From contig MKTZ01000012.1 of NCBI GenBank assembly GCA_001898505.1, positions 927 through 64,926 on the forward strand: 64,000 bases of DNA, read 5' to 3'. This document shows, piece by piece, positions 43,177 through 51,008 of this stretch; the first letter of the stretch is position 1, and every line of letters begins with the position of its first letter. This DNA is from Sphingobacteriales bacterium 50-39. Lineage in GTDB: Bacteria > Bacteroidota > Bacteroidia > Chitinophagales > Chitinophagaceae. The notes beneath the pieces were generated by a model. It made no database searches. It saw only the letters and a list, made by a program, of their open reading frames with translations, and was not told where the DNA came from. Made by a program: the position numbers and the translations under genes.

Positions 43177-43689
43177 ATGTACAGAAAACTAATCACCATA
43201 TGCCTGTTACTGGCCCTGGCTTTGGTTGGACAAGCCCAACGGTATGCTGTAGTGGATACCAAGTATATTTTAGATAAGATGCCCGAGTATAAAGATGCTC
43301 AGAAAAAGCTCGACCAGGTGAGCATGCAGTGGCAGAAAGAGATCGACGACAAGCAGGCTGCCCTGGACAAGATGTATAAGGACTATGACGCCGAGCAGGT
43401 AATGTTGAGTGATACCTTGAAGAAAAAGAGAGAGGACCAGCTGTTCAACAAGGAAAAAGAGGTCCGTGACCTGCAACGCAAGCGTTTTGGCTACGAAGGG
43501 GACCTGTTCAAAATGCGGCAGGAGCTGGTAAAACCCATACAGGACAAGGTATACAATGCTATCCAGCAGATAGCCGTCAACAGGATGTATGATTTTATTT
43601 TGGATAAAAGTGAAGGAATTACTGTTATATTTGCCGACCCAAAGCTGGACAAGAGCGAAGATGTGCTGAGGACCTTGGGGATCAAATAA
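43177..43689 (+). CDS. OmpH/Skp-like periplasmic chaperone (first copy)
   Basis: 170 residues from the ATG at 43177, with signal peptide MYRKLITICLLLALALVGQA. OmpH-family layout: YAVVDTKYILDKMPEYKDAQ, then a long coiled coil (KKLDQVSMQWQKEIDDKQAA, about residues 40-130) and a closing KVYNAIQQIAVNRMYDFILD. Skp-type trimers hold unfolded outer membrane proteins on their way to BamA, which lies upstream. The longer frame from 43114 runs through the 3' side of the repeat and is not used. Confidence 0.9.
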   Translation: MYRKLITICLLLALALVGQAQRYAVVDTKYILDKMPEYKDAQKKLDQVSMQWQKEIDDKQAALDKMYKDYDAEQVMLSDTLKKKREDQLFNKEKEVRDLQRKRFGYEGDLFKMRQELVKPIQDKVYNAIQQIAVNRMYDFILDKSEGITVIFADPKLDKSEDVLRTLGIK

Positions 43690-43729
43690 TTGCAACTAAA
43701 ACAAAACAACAAAATACAAACAACGACAA

Positions 43730-44239
43730 ATGAAAAAGATTCTTACCGTAGTAGTGGTGGTCATGGGCCTGGTGATGGCGGGTAACTCGACAAAGGCTCA
43801 GAGCAAAATCGGCTATATCAGCTTGTCCGAGCTGATCCCTGCCATGCCCGAATATAAGAAGGCTGACACGGCCCTGAATGATTATCAAAATGCCTTGGGC
43901 CAGAACTTCGAGGATATGAAGAAAGAATACTATGAGCAGGACAGTCTTTTGAATTCCAAGGATACGGCTAAATATACCAAGGCTCAGCTGGAACTGAAGA
44001 GAAAGAACATGGGCGAAATGCTGATCAAATTGCAGAGCTGGCAACAACAGGCTCAGCAGCTGTACCAACAAAAGCAACAGGACCTCATCGCTCCTATTCA
44101 GAAAAAGGCGGTCGAGACGGTACAGGCTGTTGCCAAGGAAAATGGCTATGCCTACGTGCTGACCAAGGAAGCCCTGCTGGCGTCTCCTCCCGCAGACGAC
44201 CTGCTGCCCCTGGTGAAGAAGAAACTGGGTTTGAAGTAA
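43730..44239 (+). CDS. OmpH/Skp-like periplasmic chaperone (second copy)
   Basis: 169 residues with a signal peptide (MKKILTVVVVVMGLVMAGNS). It repeats the pattern of the gene before it: SKIGYISLSELIPAMPEYKK, a coiled coil to about residue 130 (GEMLIKLQSWQQQAQQLYQQ) and VAKENGYAYVLTKEALLASP. Tandem skp paralogs behind bamA are usual in Bacteroidota. The spacing of 40 bases and lack of a terminator between them suggest one transcript, ending at the hairpin at 44254. Confidence 0.92.
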   Translation: MKKILTVVVVVMGLVMAGNSTKAQSKIGYISLSELIPAMPEYKKADTALNDYQNALGQNFEDMKKEYYEQDSLLNSKDTAKYTKAQLELKRKNMGEMLIKLQSWQQQAQQLYQQKQQDLIAPIQKKAVETVQAVAKENGYAYVLTKEALLASPPADDLLPLVKKKLGLK

Positions 44240-44253
44240 TACCGAAAAAATAA

Positions 44254-44283
44254 TGAACGCCGGACCTTAAAGTCCGGCGTTTT
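44254..44283 (+). terminator. terminator of the bamA-skp transcript
   Basis: ACGCCGGAC and GTCCGGCGT form a 9-bp stem around CTTAAA, followed by TTT. The murI -7 box begins on the last T, so terminator and next promoter abut. Confidence 0.8.
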
Positions 44284-44290
44284 ACATTTG
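44283..44290 (+). promoter_or_regulatory. -7 box of murI
   Basis: TACATTTG ends 4 bases before the murI ATG at 44295. The expected -33 position falls in the terminator stem. Confidence 0.5.
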
Positions 44291-44294
44291 CAAT

Positions 44295-45116
44295 ATGTCT
44301 CAACCCATTGGCGTTTTTGATTCAGGATATGGCGGCCTCACCGTTCTAAAGGAGCTGGTGGCGCGTCTGCCACAATACGATTATACCTATTTAGGGGATA
44401 ATGCCCGGAGTCCATATGGGACCCGGAGTTTCGAGACGGTGTATCACTATACGCTGGAATGTGTTCAATGGCTTTTCCGTCAGGGCTGTCCGCTGGTGGT
44501 CCTGGCATGTAATACCGCCTCGGCGAAGGCGTTGCGTACTATCCAGCAGAATGACCTTCCCCGGATGGCGCCGGACAACAGGGTGCTGGGAGTGATCCGG
44601 CCTACCACGGAAGTGGTGGGAAAATTCACCCGGACGGGGAAGATAGGCATCCTTGCGACCCGTGGAACCGTATCATCAGGTAGCTACCCTATTGAAATTG
44701 AAAAATTTTTTCCGGAGGTAACCGTTTTTCAGCAGGCTTGTCCCTTATGGGTGCCGTTGGTGGAAAACAATGAGCATGACAAGCCGGGAGCCGATTACTT
44801 TGTAAAAGAATACATGGATCAGCTGCGGGCGCAATCCTCCGATATCGACACTGTGCTGCTGGCCTGTACCCATTATCCCCTCATGCGGGATAAGATAGCC
44901 CGGCATCTGCCCAAGGGCAGCCAGCTGATCGTACAGGGCGAGATCGTAGCGGAGAGTCTGGCTGATTATTTGCTGCGTCACCCCGAGATGGAAAGCCGTT
45001 GCAGCAAGAATGGTCATCTCAGGTTCTTTACGACGGACAGCACGGAGGATTTCGACGCCCACGCCAGTATATTTTATGGGAAACCTTTACAATCGGAGCA
45101 TATAATATTATCTTAA
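44295..45116 (+). CDS. murI: glutamate racemase
   Basis: 273 residues. It makes D-glutamate for peptidoglycan. The two catalytic Cys are in VVLACNTASAKALR and TVLLACTHYPLMRDK; the N-terminus has IGVFDSGYGGLTVLKELVAR and LGDNARSPYGTRS. Length and order are standard. The gene is placed behind bamA and the skp pair, as in many Bacteroidota, but has its own promoter. A 55-base gap follows only to the next lipoprotein gene's start region. Confidence 0.96.
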   Translation: MSQPIGVFDSGYGGLTVLKELVARLPQYDYTYLGDNARSPYGTRSFETVYHYTLECVQWLFRQGCPLVVLACNTASAKALRTIQQNDLPRMAPDNRVLGVIRPTTEVVGKFTRTGKIGILATRGTVSSGSYPIEIEKFFPEVTVFQQACPLWVPLVENNEHDKPGADYFVKEYMDQLRAQSSDIDTVLLACTHYPLMRDKIARHLPKGSQLIVQGEIVAESLADYLLRHPEMESRCSKNGHLRFFTTDSTEDFDAHASIFYGKPLQSEHIILS

Positions 45117-45127
45117 CAGAATAGATT

Positions 45128-46027
45128 ATGAGAACCACGAGGTTTTTTCCAATTATAGCCGCCCTCATCCTGCTCGCCGTCACCTCCTGCCGGAAGGAGA
45201 CCAGCGTGGAGGGCCCTGGCTTTCTCGGCGGTACCTTTATGGCGACTATCGACGGCTCCCAGTGGATAGCCGCGGATACGCAGAAAAGCGCCACTATCGT
45301 GGGCGGCCTCATCAATCTTACGGGTATCAGCGCTGACAAGCAGCAGATCAGCATTACCCTTAACGATACCCTACCCGGTACCTATAAACTGACTCAGCAG
45401 TCTACTTCTATCGCCGTTTATGGGAATATCGACTCCTCCAATACGTTAGCTTTTACCACCAACCAGGGTAAAGACAGCACCCAGGCGGGGGGAACGGTCA
45501 CCGTCATCAACATCGATGCCATCAAACAGACCATTACCGGGACCTTCTCCTTTACCGTCTTCCGGGACGTCGACGGCAAGCAAAAGACCATAACGGATGG
45601 TGTATTCTATCAGCTGCCCTATACCTCCTCCCTGCCTCCTTCCAATTCCGGAGATACCATGACCGCGGATATAGATGGGCAACATTGGGCGGCCAAGAGC
45701 ATTCTTAGCTCCTCGCTGTCTAATGTGTTGGTCCTCAATGGGTCATTCTTAAACGGGACACAGTCCGTGAGCCTGCTTATGCCCCAGAATATCCAGGTTG
45801 GCGGTCCTTATACGCTGGATTACACCACATTCACCTACTATGGGTTCTACAGCCCGCAGATATCGGGGGGATTTGCCTCCAATTCCGGTCATCTGACGAT
45901 CCTTCTGAATGACGCCGCTAACAAGCGGATCCGGGGGAATTTCGACTTCCACGCGGCTGATCCGACGGGACAGAGCACAGAGACCCATCAGTTGACGAAT
46001 GGATTTTTTTCGGTGGGGTACCAGTAA
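45128..46027 (+). CDS. lipoprotein with two DUF6252-like repeats
   Basis: 299 residues. Signal with lipobox LLAVTSC (Cys21), so lipid-anchored. The mature protein holds two similar halves: FMATIDGSQWIAADTQKSAT at about residue 37 and MTADIDGQHWAAKSILSSSL at about 178, each followed by beta-rich sequence (LNDTLPGTYKL; LLMPQNIQVGGPYTL). This is the pattern of DUF6252-type secreted proteins in Bacteroidota, function unknown. It starts 11 bases after murI and is likely read from the same transcript. Confidence 0.75.
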   Translation: MRTTRFFPIIAALILLAVTSCRKETSVEGPGFLGGTFMATIDGSQWIAADTQKSATIVGGLINLTGISADKQQISITLNDTLPGTYKLTQQSTSIAVYGNIDSSNTLAFTTNQGKDSTQAGGTVTVINIDAIKQTITGTFSFTVFRDVDGKQKTITDGVFYQLPYTSSLPPSNSGDTMTADIDGQHWAAKSILSSSLSNVLVLNGSFLNGTQSVSLLMPQNIQVGGPYTLDYTTFTYYGFYSPQISGGFASNSGHLTILLNDAANKRIRGNFDFHAADPTGQSTETHQLTNGFFSVGYQ

Positions 46028-46043
46028 TTTCCTGCTTTTTTCC

Positions 46044-46051
46044 TAACTTTG
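46044..46051 (+). promoter_or_regulatory. -7 box of rpmH-rnpA-yidD
   Basis: TAACTTTG, 94 bases before the rpmH ATG, fits TAnnTTTG. No further promoter is seen before rnpA. Confidence 0.5.
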
Positions 46052-46145
46052 CCGTCCCTTTCACCGGCGACGGGTATGGTGACCCGTGGTCTTTGGAATT
46101 GAAATAAATTAGTGATTCGGGTCATAAGCCCACAAAAATTATTCA

Positions 46146-46301
46146 ATGAAGCGTACATTTCAACCTCATAGACGTCGCCGCAAGACCGTGCATGGTTTTC
46201 GTAAGCGTATGCAGACTGCCAATGGCCGTAAGGTATTGGCCAGCCGTCGCAAGAAAGGTCGTAAGAAACTGACTGTTTCTGACGAGAGCAAACTGAAGTA
46301 G
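46146..46301 (+). CDS. rpmH: 50S ribosomal protein L34
   Basis: 51 residues, [20 protein letters not shown] to DESKLK. The family consensus [29 protein letters not shown] is met at every position. It is a basic component of the large ribosomal subunit. As in most bacteria it precedes rnpA and yidD. Confidence 0.97.
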   Translation: MKRTFQPHRRRRKTVHGFRKRMQTANGRKVLASRRKKGRKKLTVSDESKLK

Positions 46302-46398
46302 AATTCAGGCCGGCGGCTTTTGGCCCTGGCGTGATTGAAAACTATATTGCAGCGAATTAGGTCATGCTAATTCGCTTTTTTTATTTAAACAGGAGCCT

Positions 46399-46845
46399 AT
46401 CAACCAGCGATTCACATTAGGCAAGGATCAGCGGCTCAAGAGCCGTAAACGGATCGAGCGGATATTCCGGGAGGGTCAGCGTATCAATGTCTTTCCCTAC
46501 CGGGTGTATTATATGCTGGAGGATACTGTTTCCGGGGGGGGGGCTGTCGGGGGGAAGGCTGCCGGAGGGGAGCCTGCCCGGGCCGGGGTAAAACCCTCTT
46601 TGCAGGCCGGCTTTGGGGCCGGCAGCCGTCATTTCAAAAAGGCGGTGGACAGGAACAGGATCAAAAGGCTGACCCGTGAGGCATACCGGCTGAATAAAGA
46701 GGCGCTGAGCCAGGTAGTGGAACAGCGGAAGCTGTGCTTGTCCGTCTTTTTTATCTATACCGGGAAAGAGGTTCCGGATTACCAGCTGGTCTCCGGCAAG
46801 ATAGCCGTAGCTTTGCAGAAAATCGGGAAGGAGATAGGATCATGA
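46399..46845 (+). CDS. rnpA: ribonuclease P protein component with no ordinary start codon
   Basis: About 148 residues if read from ATC 46399 ([20 protein letters not shown]). It is the protein subunit of RNase P, which trims tRNA 5' ends. The RNP-type motif is [20 protein letters not shown]. In frame between the upstream stop at 46336 and GTG 46504 there is no ATG, GTG or TTG; starting at 46504 would delete the conserved N-terminus. AGGAG lies at 46391-46395. Alternatively an ATG at 46364 would be in frame if a T7 run (46376-46382) had one more T. A Gly/Ala-rich insert (about residues 43-66) carries a G10 run. yidD overlaps by four bases. Confidence 0.88.
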   Translation: MNQRFTLGKDQRLKSRKRIERIFREGQRINVFPYRVYYMLEDTVSGGGAVGGKAAGGEPARAGVKPSLQAGFGAGSRHFKKAVDRNRIKRLTREAYRLNKEALSQVVEQRKLCLSVFFIYTGKEVPDYQLVSGKIAVALQKIGKEIGS

Positions 46846-47075
46846 GGAAATTCATGCAGATATTAAGCCTGCCGCTGATAGCGCTGGTCAAGCTTTATCA
46901 ATGGACGATATCTCCTTTGCTGGGATCTACCAAATGCAGGTTTACTCCCACCTGCTCTCAGTATGCTATCGAGGCGTTAAAAAAACACGGTCCTTTTAAA
47001 GGCGCCTGGCTCAGTTTGCGCCGGATAGCCCGTTGTCACCCTTGGGGGGGGCATGGCGTTGATCCTGTACCGTAA
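46842..47075 (+). CDS. yidD: membrane protein insertion efficiency factor YidD
   Basis: 77 residues from the ATG at 46842, which overlaps the rnpA TGA. The family signature is complete: [40 protein letters not shown] and [14 protein letters not shown]. YidD helps YidC insert membrane proteins and sits at the inner face of the inner membrane. The order rpmH, rnpA, yidD is standard. Confidence 0.95.
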   Translation: MRKFMQILSLPLIALVKLYQWTISPLLGSTKCRFTPTCSQYAIEALKKHGPFKGAWLSLRRIARCHPWGGHGVDPVP

Positions 47076-47080
47076 GAACG

Positions 47081-47722
47081 CTATTTCTTCCCTTTCTCCG
47101 GCGCTGTGGCAGCGGGTGCGGGTGTAGCGCCCGTCATTTTATTAAGCTTTTCGATGGTTTCGTGCATTTCGTTCATGCTGTAGAATTTGTAGATCTCCGG
47201 TACGGAGCCGGCATCGAAGGCGGCGGGTATCGGCGTGAAAGGACCAAAGACCTTGCCTTCGGCGATGGATGTGAGCTTGGTGATATGATTGGGGAGAATG
47301 AAGAAATTCCGATTGGCAGCGCTGACATTTTCATTCTTTACCAGTTTTTGCAGGGAGTCCAGCTTTTCCTTCAGGGCATCCTGTGAAATGCGCGTTTCCG
47401 CATCGCCGGCGCCGGTGTGTACATAACTGCCGATGAGGGTGTCGGTGTTTTTTAGATTGGCTATATATAATCCATCCTCGGGTACATCTAGTGTTATTTT
47501 ACCTGAAGAGGTCTGTACGTTCAGCGTCACTGCACCACTGCCTGTGAAGTCCAGTTCCTGTTGGCGCTGCGGGCTGCCTTCGCCGACCGTGATATTGGTT
47601 TTGGTATTATCTACCTGGATGTCGCTGTTGGCATAAACAATGACTTTCTTGAAATGTCCTTTGCAGGATCCCAGGGAGAACAGGGCGGCCAGTGACAGCG
47701 CTGCGACAGAAAACTTCTTCAT
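47081..47722 (-). CDS. putative lipoprotein of unknown function
   Basis: 213 residues. Signal MKKFSVAALSLAALFSLGSC with a lipobox-like LGSC, so probably lipid-anchored at Cys20. The mature part begins with beta-type sequence (VIVYANSDIQVDNTKTNITV, LNVQTSSGKITLDVPEDGLY) and ends with a helical segment (YKFYSMNEMHETIEKLNKMT) and an Ala/Pro-rich tail. I do not recognise the family. It converges with yidD, 5 bases apart. Confidence 0.65.
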   Translation of the reverse strand: MKKFSVAALSLAALFSLGSCKGHFKKVIVYANSDIQVDNTKTNITVGEGSPQRQQELDFTGSGAVTLNVQTSSGKITLDVPEDGLYIANLKNTDTLIGSYVHTGAGDAETRISQDALKEKLDSLQKLVKNENVSAANRNFFILPNHITKLTSIAEGKVFGPFTPIPAAFDAGSVPEIYKFYSMNEMHETIEKLNKMTGATPAPAATAPEKGKK

Positions 47723-47742
47723 ATATTTTTTTTAGAAAAATG

Positions 47743-47773
47743 AATCCCGACCATGGAATTCAGGCCGGGATTG
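47743..47773 (-). terminator. hairpin downstream of sod
   Basis: AATCCCG and CGGGATT pair around a 17-nt loop; on the minus strand CATTTTTC follows. It lies 44 bases after the superoxide dismutase stop. Confidence 0.5.
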
Positions 47774-47816
47774 CAAGTAAGTAAAAAATTCTGAAATAAT
47801 CTATCCAGATAGTGAT

Positions 47817-48428
47817 CTATTTGCCCAGGGCGGCTGCATAACGTTCTGCAACCTTGTCCCAGTTAACCACGCTCCAGAAGGCGCCCAGGTATTCTGCCCG
47901 GCGATTCTGATATTTCAGATAATATGCATGTTCCCAAACGTCCACGCCCAGCAGGGGGGCGCCTTTTACTTCGGCTACATCCATCAGTGGGTTGTCCTGG
48001 TTGGGGGTAGAGGAGATCTCGAGCTTGCCGTCCCTGACGATGAGCCAGGCCCAGCCGCTGCCAAATCTGCCCATTCCGGCAGCGTTGAATTTTTCTTTAA
48101 AGGCGTCGAAGCTACCGAAGGTAGTATGGATATCGTCGGCCAGCCTGGCTGCAGGGGCGCCTTTGCCTTTGGGGGTAAGACTTTCCCAGAAAAAGCTATG
48201 GTTCCAGTGACCGCCGCCGTTATTGCGGACGGCTGGGCTGATGCTGCCTGCTTTGGCGACCAGCTCTTCCAGGGATTTGCCTTCATTTGGTGTGCCGGCG
48301 ATGGCTTTATTCAGATTGTCAACATATGCCTGATGGTGTTTACCATGGTGTATTTGCATGGTAGTCGTGTCGATGTGCGGTTCCAATGCATCGAATGCAT
48401 ACGGCAACGCGGGTAGTGTAAATGCCAT
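47817..48428 (-). CDS. superoxide dismutase, Fe/Mn type
   Basis: 203 residues, no signal peptide. It converts superoxide to peroxide and oxygen in the cytoplasm. Metal ligands are visible: [20 protein letters not shown] (His), [11 protein letters not shown] (His), and [20 protein letters not shown] (Asp, His). Iron or manganese preference cannot be told with certainty, so the symbol is left out. It stands alone with a 150-base upstream gap shared with tadA. Confidence 0.97.
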   Translation of the reverse strand: MAFTLPALPYAFDALEPHIDTTTMQIHHGKHHQAYVDNLNKAIAGTPNEGKSLEELVAKAGSISPAVRNNGGGHWNHSFFWESLTPKGKGAPAARLADDIHTTFGSFDAFKEKFNAAGMGRFGSGWAWLIVRDGKLEISSTPNQDNPLMDVAEVKGAPLLGVDVWEHAYYLKYQNRRAEYLGAFWSVVNWDKVAERYAAALGK

Positions 48429-48578
48429 AACGGATGTTTTTAACTGTTATCTAAAAATTAAATCTGGTCAATGTGGGTCGAATTCCACTAGCCTGAAGGG
48501 ATAGCGAATTTACGGGAAAAGGGTCACCCGACCAAATGGAGAGACTGGTGGACCGGGCCAGATGTCTGATAAGACATT

Positions 48579-49142
48579 TCAGCGTCTGCGTTCGCGAAAG
48601 AACTCCTGCATGAGCGCGGCACATTCTTCTTTCAGAATGCCTTTCGAGAGGATTGTTTTGGGATGAAAGGGCCAGCCGGGAGAATTGGGTGAAGGGGCCT
48701 GACCGGGGGTATGCGCGGATGCCGGGGCCTCACCAGAGGCATGCGTGGATGCGGGCATCAGGATGCCGCGGCGGTAACCGTTCTTTTCATCATCTGCTCC
48801 GTAGACGACCCGGCCGATCTTGCTCCAATAGAGGGCCCCGGCGCACATGAGACAGGGTTCTATGGTGATGTAGATGGAGGCGTCGGGAAGATATTTGCTG
48901 CCGAGGAAGTTGAAGGCTGAGGTGAGGGCGATGATCTCTGCATGGGCAGTGCAATCGTTGAGCCTTTCCGTTTGGTTGTGTCCGCGGGCGATGATCTTGC
49001 CGCCGAGGACGATGATGGCGCCGATGGGGATCTCCTTTTCTGAATAGGCGTTGCGGGCTTCGCGGAGGGCGTGTTGCATGAAATCCTTATCGTCGTACTC
49101 TTGTAGAACAGGAATTTTCCCAATAATGTTGTCATTGCTCAT
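48579..49142 (-). CDS. tadA: tRNA-specific adenosine deaminase TadA with a decapeptide-repeat insertion
   Basis: 187 residues, about 30 more than usual. It converts A34 to inosine in tRNA-Arg. The zinc and catalytic residues are in NDCTAHAEIIALTSAF (HAE) and ITIEPCLMCAGALYWSKIGR (PCxxC). After VVYGADDEKNGYRRGILM comes an insert of two tandem decapeptides, PASTHASGEA and PASAHTPGQA, and a related PSPNSPGWP; then the family resumes with FHPKTILSKGILKEECAALM. The insert lies before the last helix, where TadA contacts the anticodon stem, in a loop that tolerates length change. Confidence 0.9.
   Translation of the reverse strand: MSNDNIIGKIPVLQEYDDKDFMQHALREARNAYSEKEIPIGAIIVLGGKIIARGHNQTERLNDCTAHAEIIALTSAFNFLGSKYLPDASIYITIEPCLMCAGALYWSKIGRVVYGADDEKNGYRRGILMPASTHASGEAPASAHTPGQAPSPNSPGWPFHPKTILSKGILKEECAALMQEFFRERRR
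48694..48753. repeat. 30-bp tandem repeat inside tadA
   Basis: Units 48694-48723 and 48724-48753 agree at 24 of 30 bases (GGGGCCTgACC... and GGGGCCTcACC...). The unit is a multiple of three, so the frame is kept. Confidence 0.8.
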
Positions 49143-49147
49143 AATAT

Positions 49148-49155
49148 CAAAATTA
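49148..49155 (-). promoter_or_regulatory. -7 box of tadA
   Basis: TAATTTTG on the minus strand lies 5 bases before the tadA ATG. Confidence 0.4.
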
Positions 49156-49213
49156 AGAAGTAAATCCCCCGAATTTTAAGGAAATTGTTGGTGATTAAAC
49201 CAGTTTTACTTTT

Positions 49214-50581
49214 ATGCAAATCGATTTGCCTGCCATGCGGCGCTATTTCCAGTCAGGGGCTGTTATGCCGTATGCACAACGACGCAGACAGCTGCTGCTG
49301 TTGCGGGACAGCCTGCTGAAACAGGAGCAGGATATCGCCGATGCGTTATACGCCGACCTGAAAAAAAGCCGTGAAGAATCCTATGGCACAGAGACGGGTC
49401 TGGTTGTCACCGAGCTGAATAATGCCCTGAAGCATCTCAGGCAATGGATGAAGCCAAAACGCGCCGCCACCAACCTGGTCAATCTCCCCTCTTCTTCCCG
49501 TATCTATCGTGATCCCCTGGGTGTAGTGCTGATCATCGCGCCCTGGAACTATCCGCTACAGTTGGCGCTTGAACCATTGATCGGCGCCATCGCGGGCGGC
49601 AACTGCGCGGTCGTCAAGCCCTCCGAGCATGCTCCTGCTACGGCAGCCCTGCTCGAAAAAATGCTCTCGGAGATCTTTCCGCCGGAATACATTCGGGTTG
49701 TGCAAGGCGATGGCGGGGAAGTGGTGAAAGGTTTGATGCAATCCTTTCGGTGGGATCATGTTTTTTTTACAGGCAGCATACCTGTAGGAAGAGCCGTCTA
49801 CCAGATGGCCGCCAACCAGCTGACGCCCGTAACATTGGAGCTGGGGGGCAAAAGCCCGGTGATCGTAGAAAAAGATGCCGATATCCGGACGGCTGCGAAA
49901 CGCATCGTCTTTGGAAAATTCATCAACGCGGGGCAGACCTGTGTTGCTCCGGACTATCTGTTGGTGCACAAGGATGTCAAAGACGAGCTGCTGGATTCGT
50001 TGAGGGACACCATTCGGACCTTTTATGGGGACAAGCCTGAAGAAAGCTATGACTACTCCAGGATCGTCCATGAAAAAAGATTCGATACCCTCGTGAGCTA
50101 TTTATCACAGGGAAGAATAGTCGCAGGCGGACGTACGGACAGAGCGTTGCTTTTTATCGAACCCACCTTGATGGAGGACGTTCCATCGGAGAGCCCGTTG
50201 ATGCAGGAAGAGATCTTTGGGCCCATATTGCCCGTCATTAGCTTTTCCGATATGGAAGAAGCATTGGCCATCGTCCGACGTCAGCCCGATCCGCTGGCCT
50301 TCTATCTTTTTACAAAGGACCAGGGGCGGGAAAAAACATGGATGGAGCAATATTCTTTTGGGGGCGGCTGTATCAACAATACGATATGGCATTTCGCCAA
50401 CCACCATCTGCCATTCGGTGGTGTAGGATACAGCGGTATGGGCGCGTATCATGGGAAATACAGCTTTGAAACATTTACGCATGCCAAGGCGGTAATGCAA
50501 ACGCCGGGCTGGATCGACCCGGCTATCAAATATCCACCCTTTAAGGGGAAGCTGAAATGGTTCAGGTGGTTCTTCAGATGA
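49214..50581 (+). CDS. aldehyde dehydrogenase family protein
   Basis: 455 residues, the short NAD(P)-dependent type similar in layout to fatty aldehyde dehydrogenases. Signatures: VVLIIAPWNYPLQLALEPLI, AVVKPSEHAPATAALLEKML, VFFTGSIPVGRAVYQMAANQ, catalytic Glu in TLELGGKSPVIVEKDAD and catalytic Cys in FINAGQTCVAPDYLLVHKD. The end has LPFGGVGYSGMGAYHGKYSF and a hydrophobic/basic tail (KLKWFRWFFR) that could touch the membrane. It oxidises aldehydes to acids; the natural substrate is not evident. Single gene. Confidence 0.93.
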   Translation: MQIDLPAMRRYFQSGAVMPYAQRRRQLLLLRDSLLKQEQDIADALYADLKKSREESYGTETGLVVTELNNALKHLRQWMKPKRAATNLVNLPSSSRIYRDPLGVVLIIAPWNYPLQLALEPLIGAIAGGNCAVVKPSEHAPATAALLEKMLSEIFPPEYIRVVQGDGGEVVKGLMQSFRWDHVFFTGSIPVGRAVYQMAANQLTPVTLELGGKSPVIVEKDADIRTAAKRIVFGKFINAGQTCVAPDYLLVHKDVKDELLDSLRDTIRTFYGDKPEESYDYSRIVHEKRFDTLVSYLSQGRIVAGGRTDRALLFIEPTLMEDVPSESPLMQEEIFGPILPVISFSDMEEALAIVRRQPDPLAFYLFTKDQGREKTWMEQYSFGGGCINNTIWHFANHHLPFGGVGYSGMGAYHGKYSFETFTHAKAVMQTPGWIDPAIKYPPFKGKLKWFRWFFR

Positions 50582-50733
50582 AGGGGAAGCCGGGGATGAA
50601 AAAATGTCCTGGTGACGCTTAAAGTAATGATATTCTGTCGGTGCGGCTGACAAAACTGCGATCTGGTCCTATTGACAATCAAGGATATATGATCGGGAAG
50701 GGTATTTGTACTACGGGGGAAAAAGGAGTATGA

Positions 50734-50916
50734 ATGGCAGAAACCTGGAACAAACGGGAGCGGGAGAGGAACAAACGACAAAAGAAACAGCAAAAAATGG
50801 AGAAAAGACAGGAACGGAAACAAGGCAAAGGACATCAGGACTGGACGGATATGCTGGCTTATGTCGATGAAAATGGGAATCTTAGTTCAAAACCATCCGA
50901 TCACCACTCGCTCTAA
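50734..50916 (+). CDS. small Lys/Arg/Gln-rich conserved protein (60 aa)
   Basis: MAETWNKRERERNKRQKKQQ, then KMEKRQERKQGKGHQDW and a conserved-looking end TDMLAYVDENGNLSSKPSD. The first 35 residues are almost all charged or Gln and should form a helix or stay disordered, suited to nucleic-acid binding. Proteins of this shape (basic N-terminus, then a YVDENGNLSS-type end) are common in Bacteroidota, often near cold-shock genes; no cold-shock domain is present here. Function unknown. A strong terminator follows within 20 bases. Confidence 0.75.
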   Translation: MAETWNKRERERNKRQKKQQKMEKRQERKQGKGHQDWTDMLAYVDENGNLSSKPSDHHSL

Positions 50917-50931
50917 ACGTTATGACTGAAT

Positions 50932-50956
50932 AGACCCGCCTGACGGCGGGTTTATT
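50932..50956 (+). terminator. terminator after the 60-aa gene
   Basis: ACCCGCC and GGCGGGT pair around TGAC, followed by TTATTTATTG, 16 bases after the stop. Confidence 0.75.
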
Positions 50957-51008
50957 TATTGTTTTTCGTCCCGAAGTAAATTTCAGACAACGAGGGACGA
51001 AAAACGTC

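Noticed and set aside
46364-46420. 18-aa leader peptide before rnpA
   Set aside because: It would fit an attenuator idea, but no terminator/antiterminator pair is seen; the frame matters only as a possible slipped start of rnpA.
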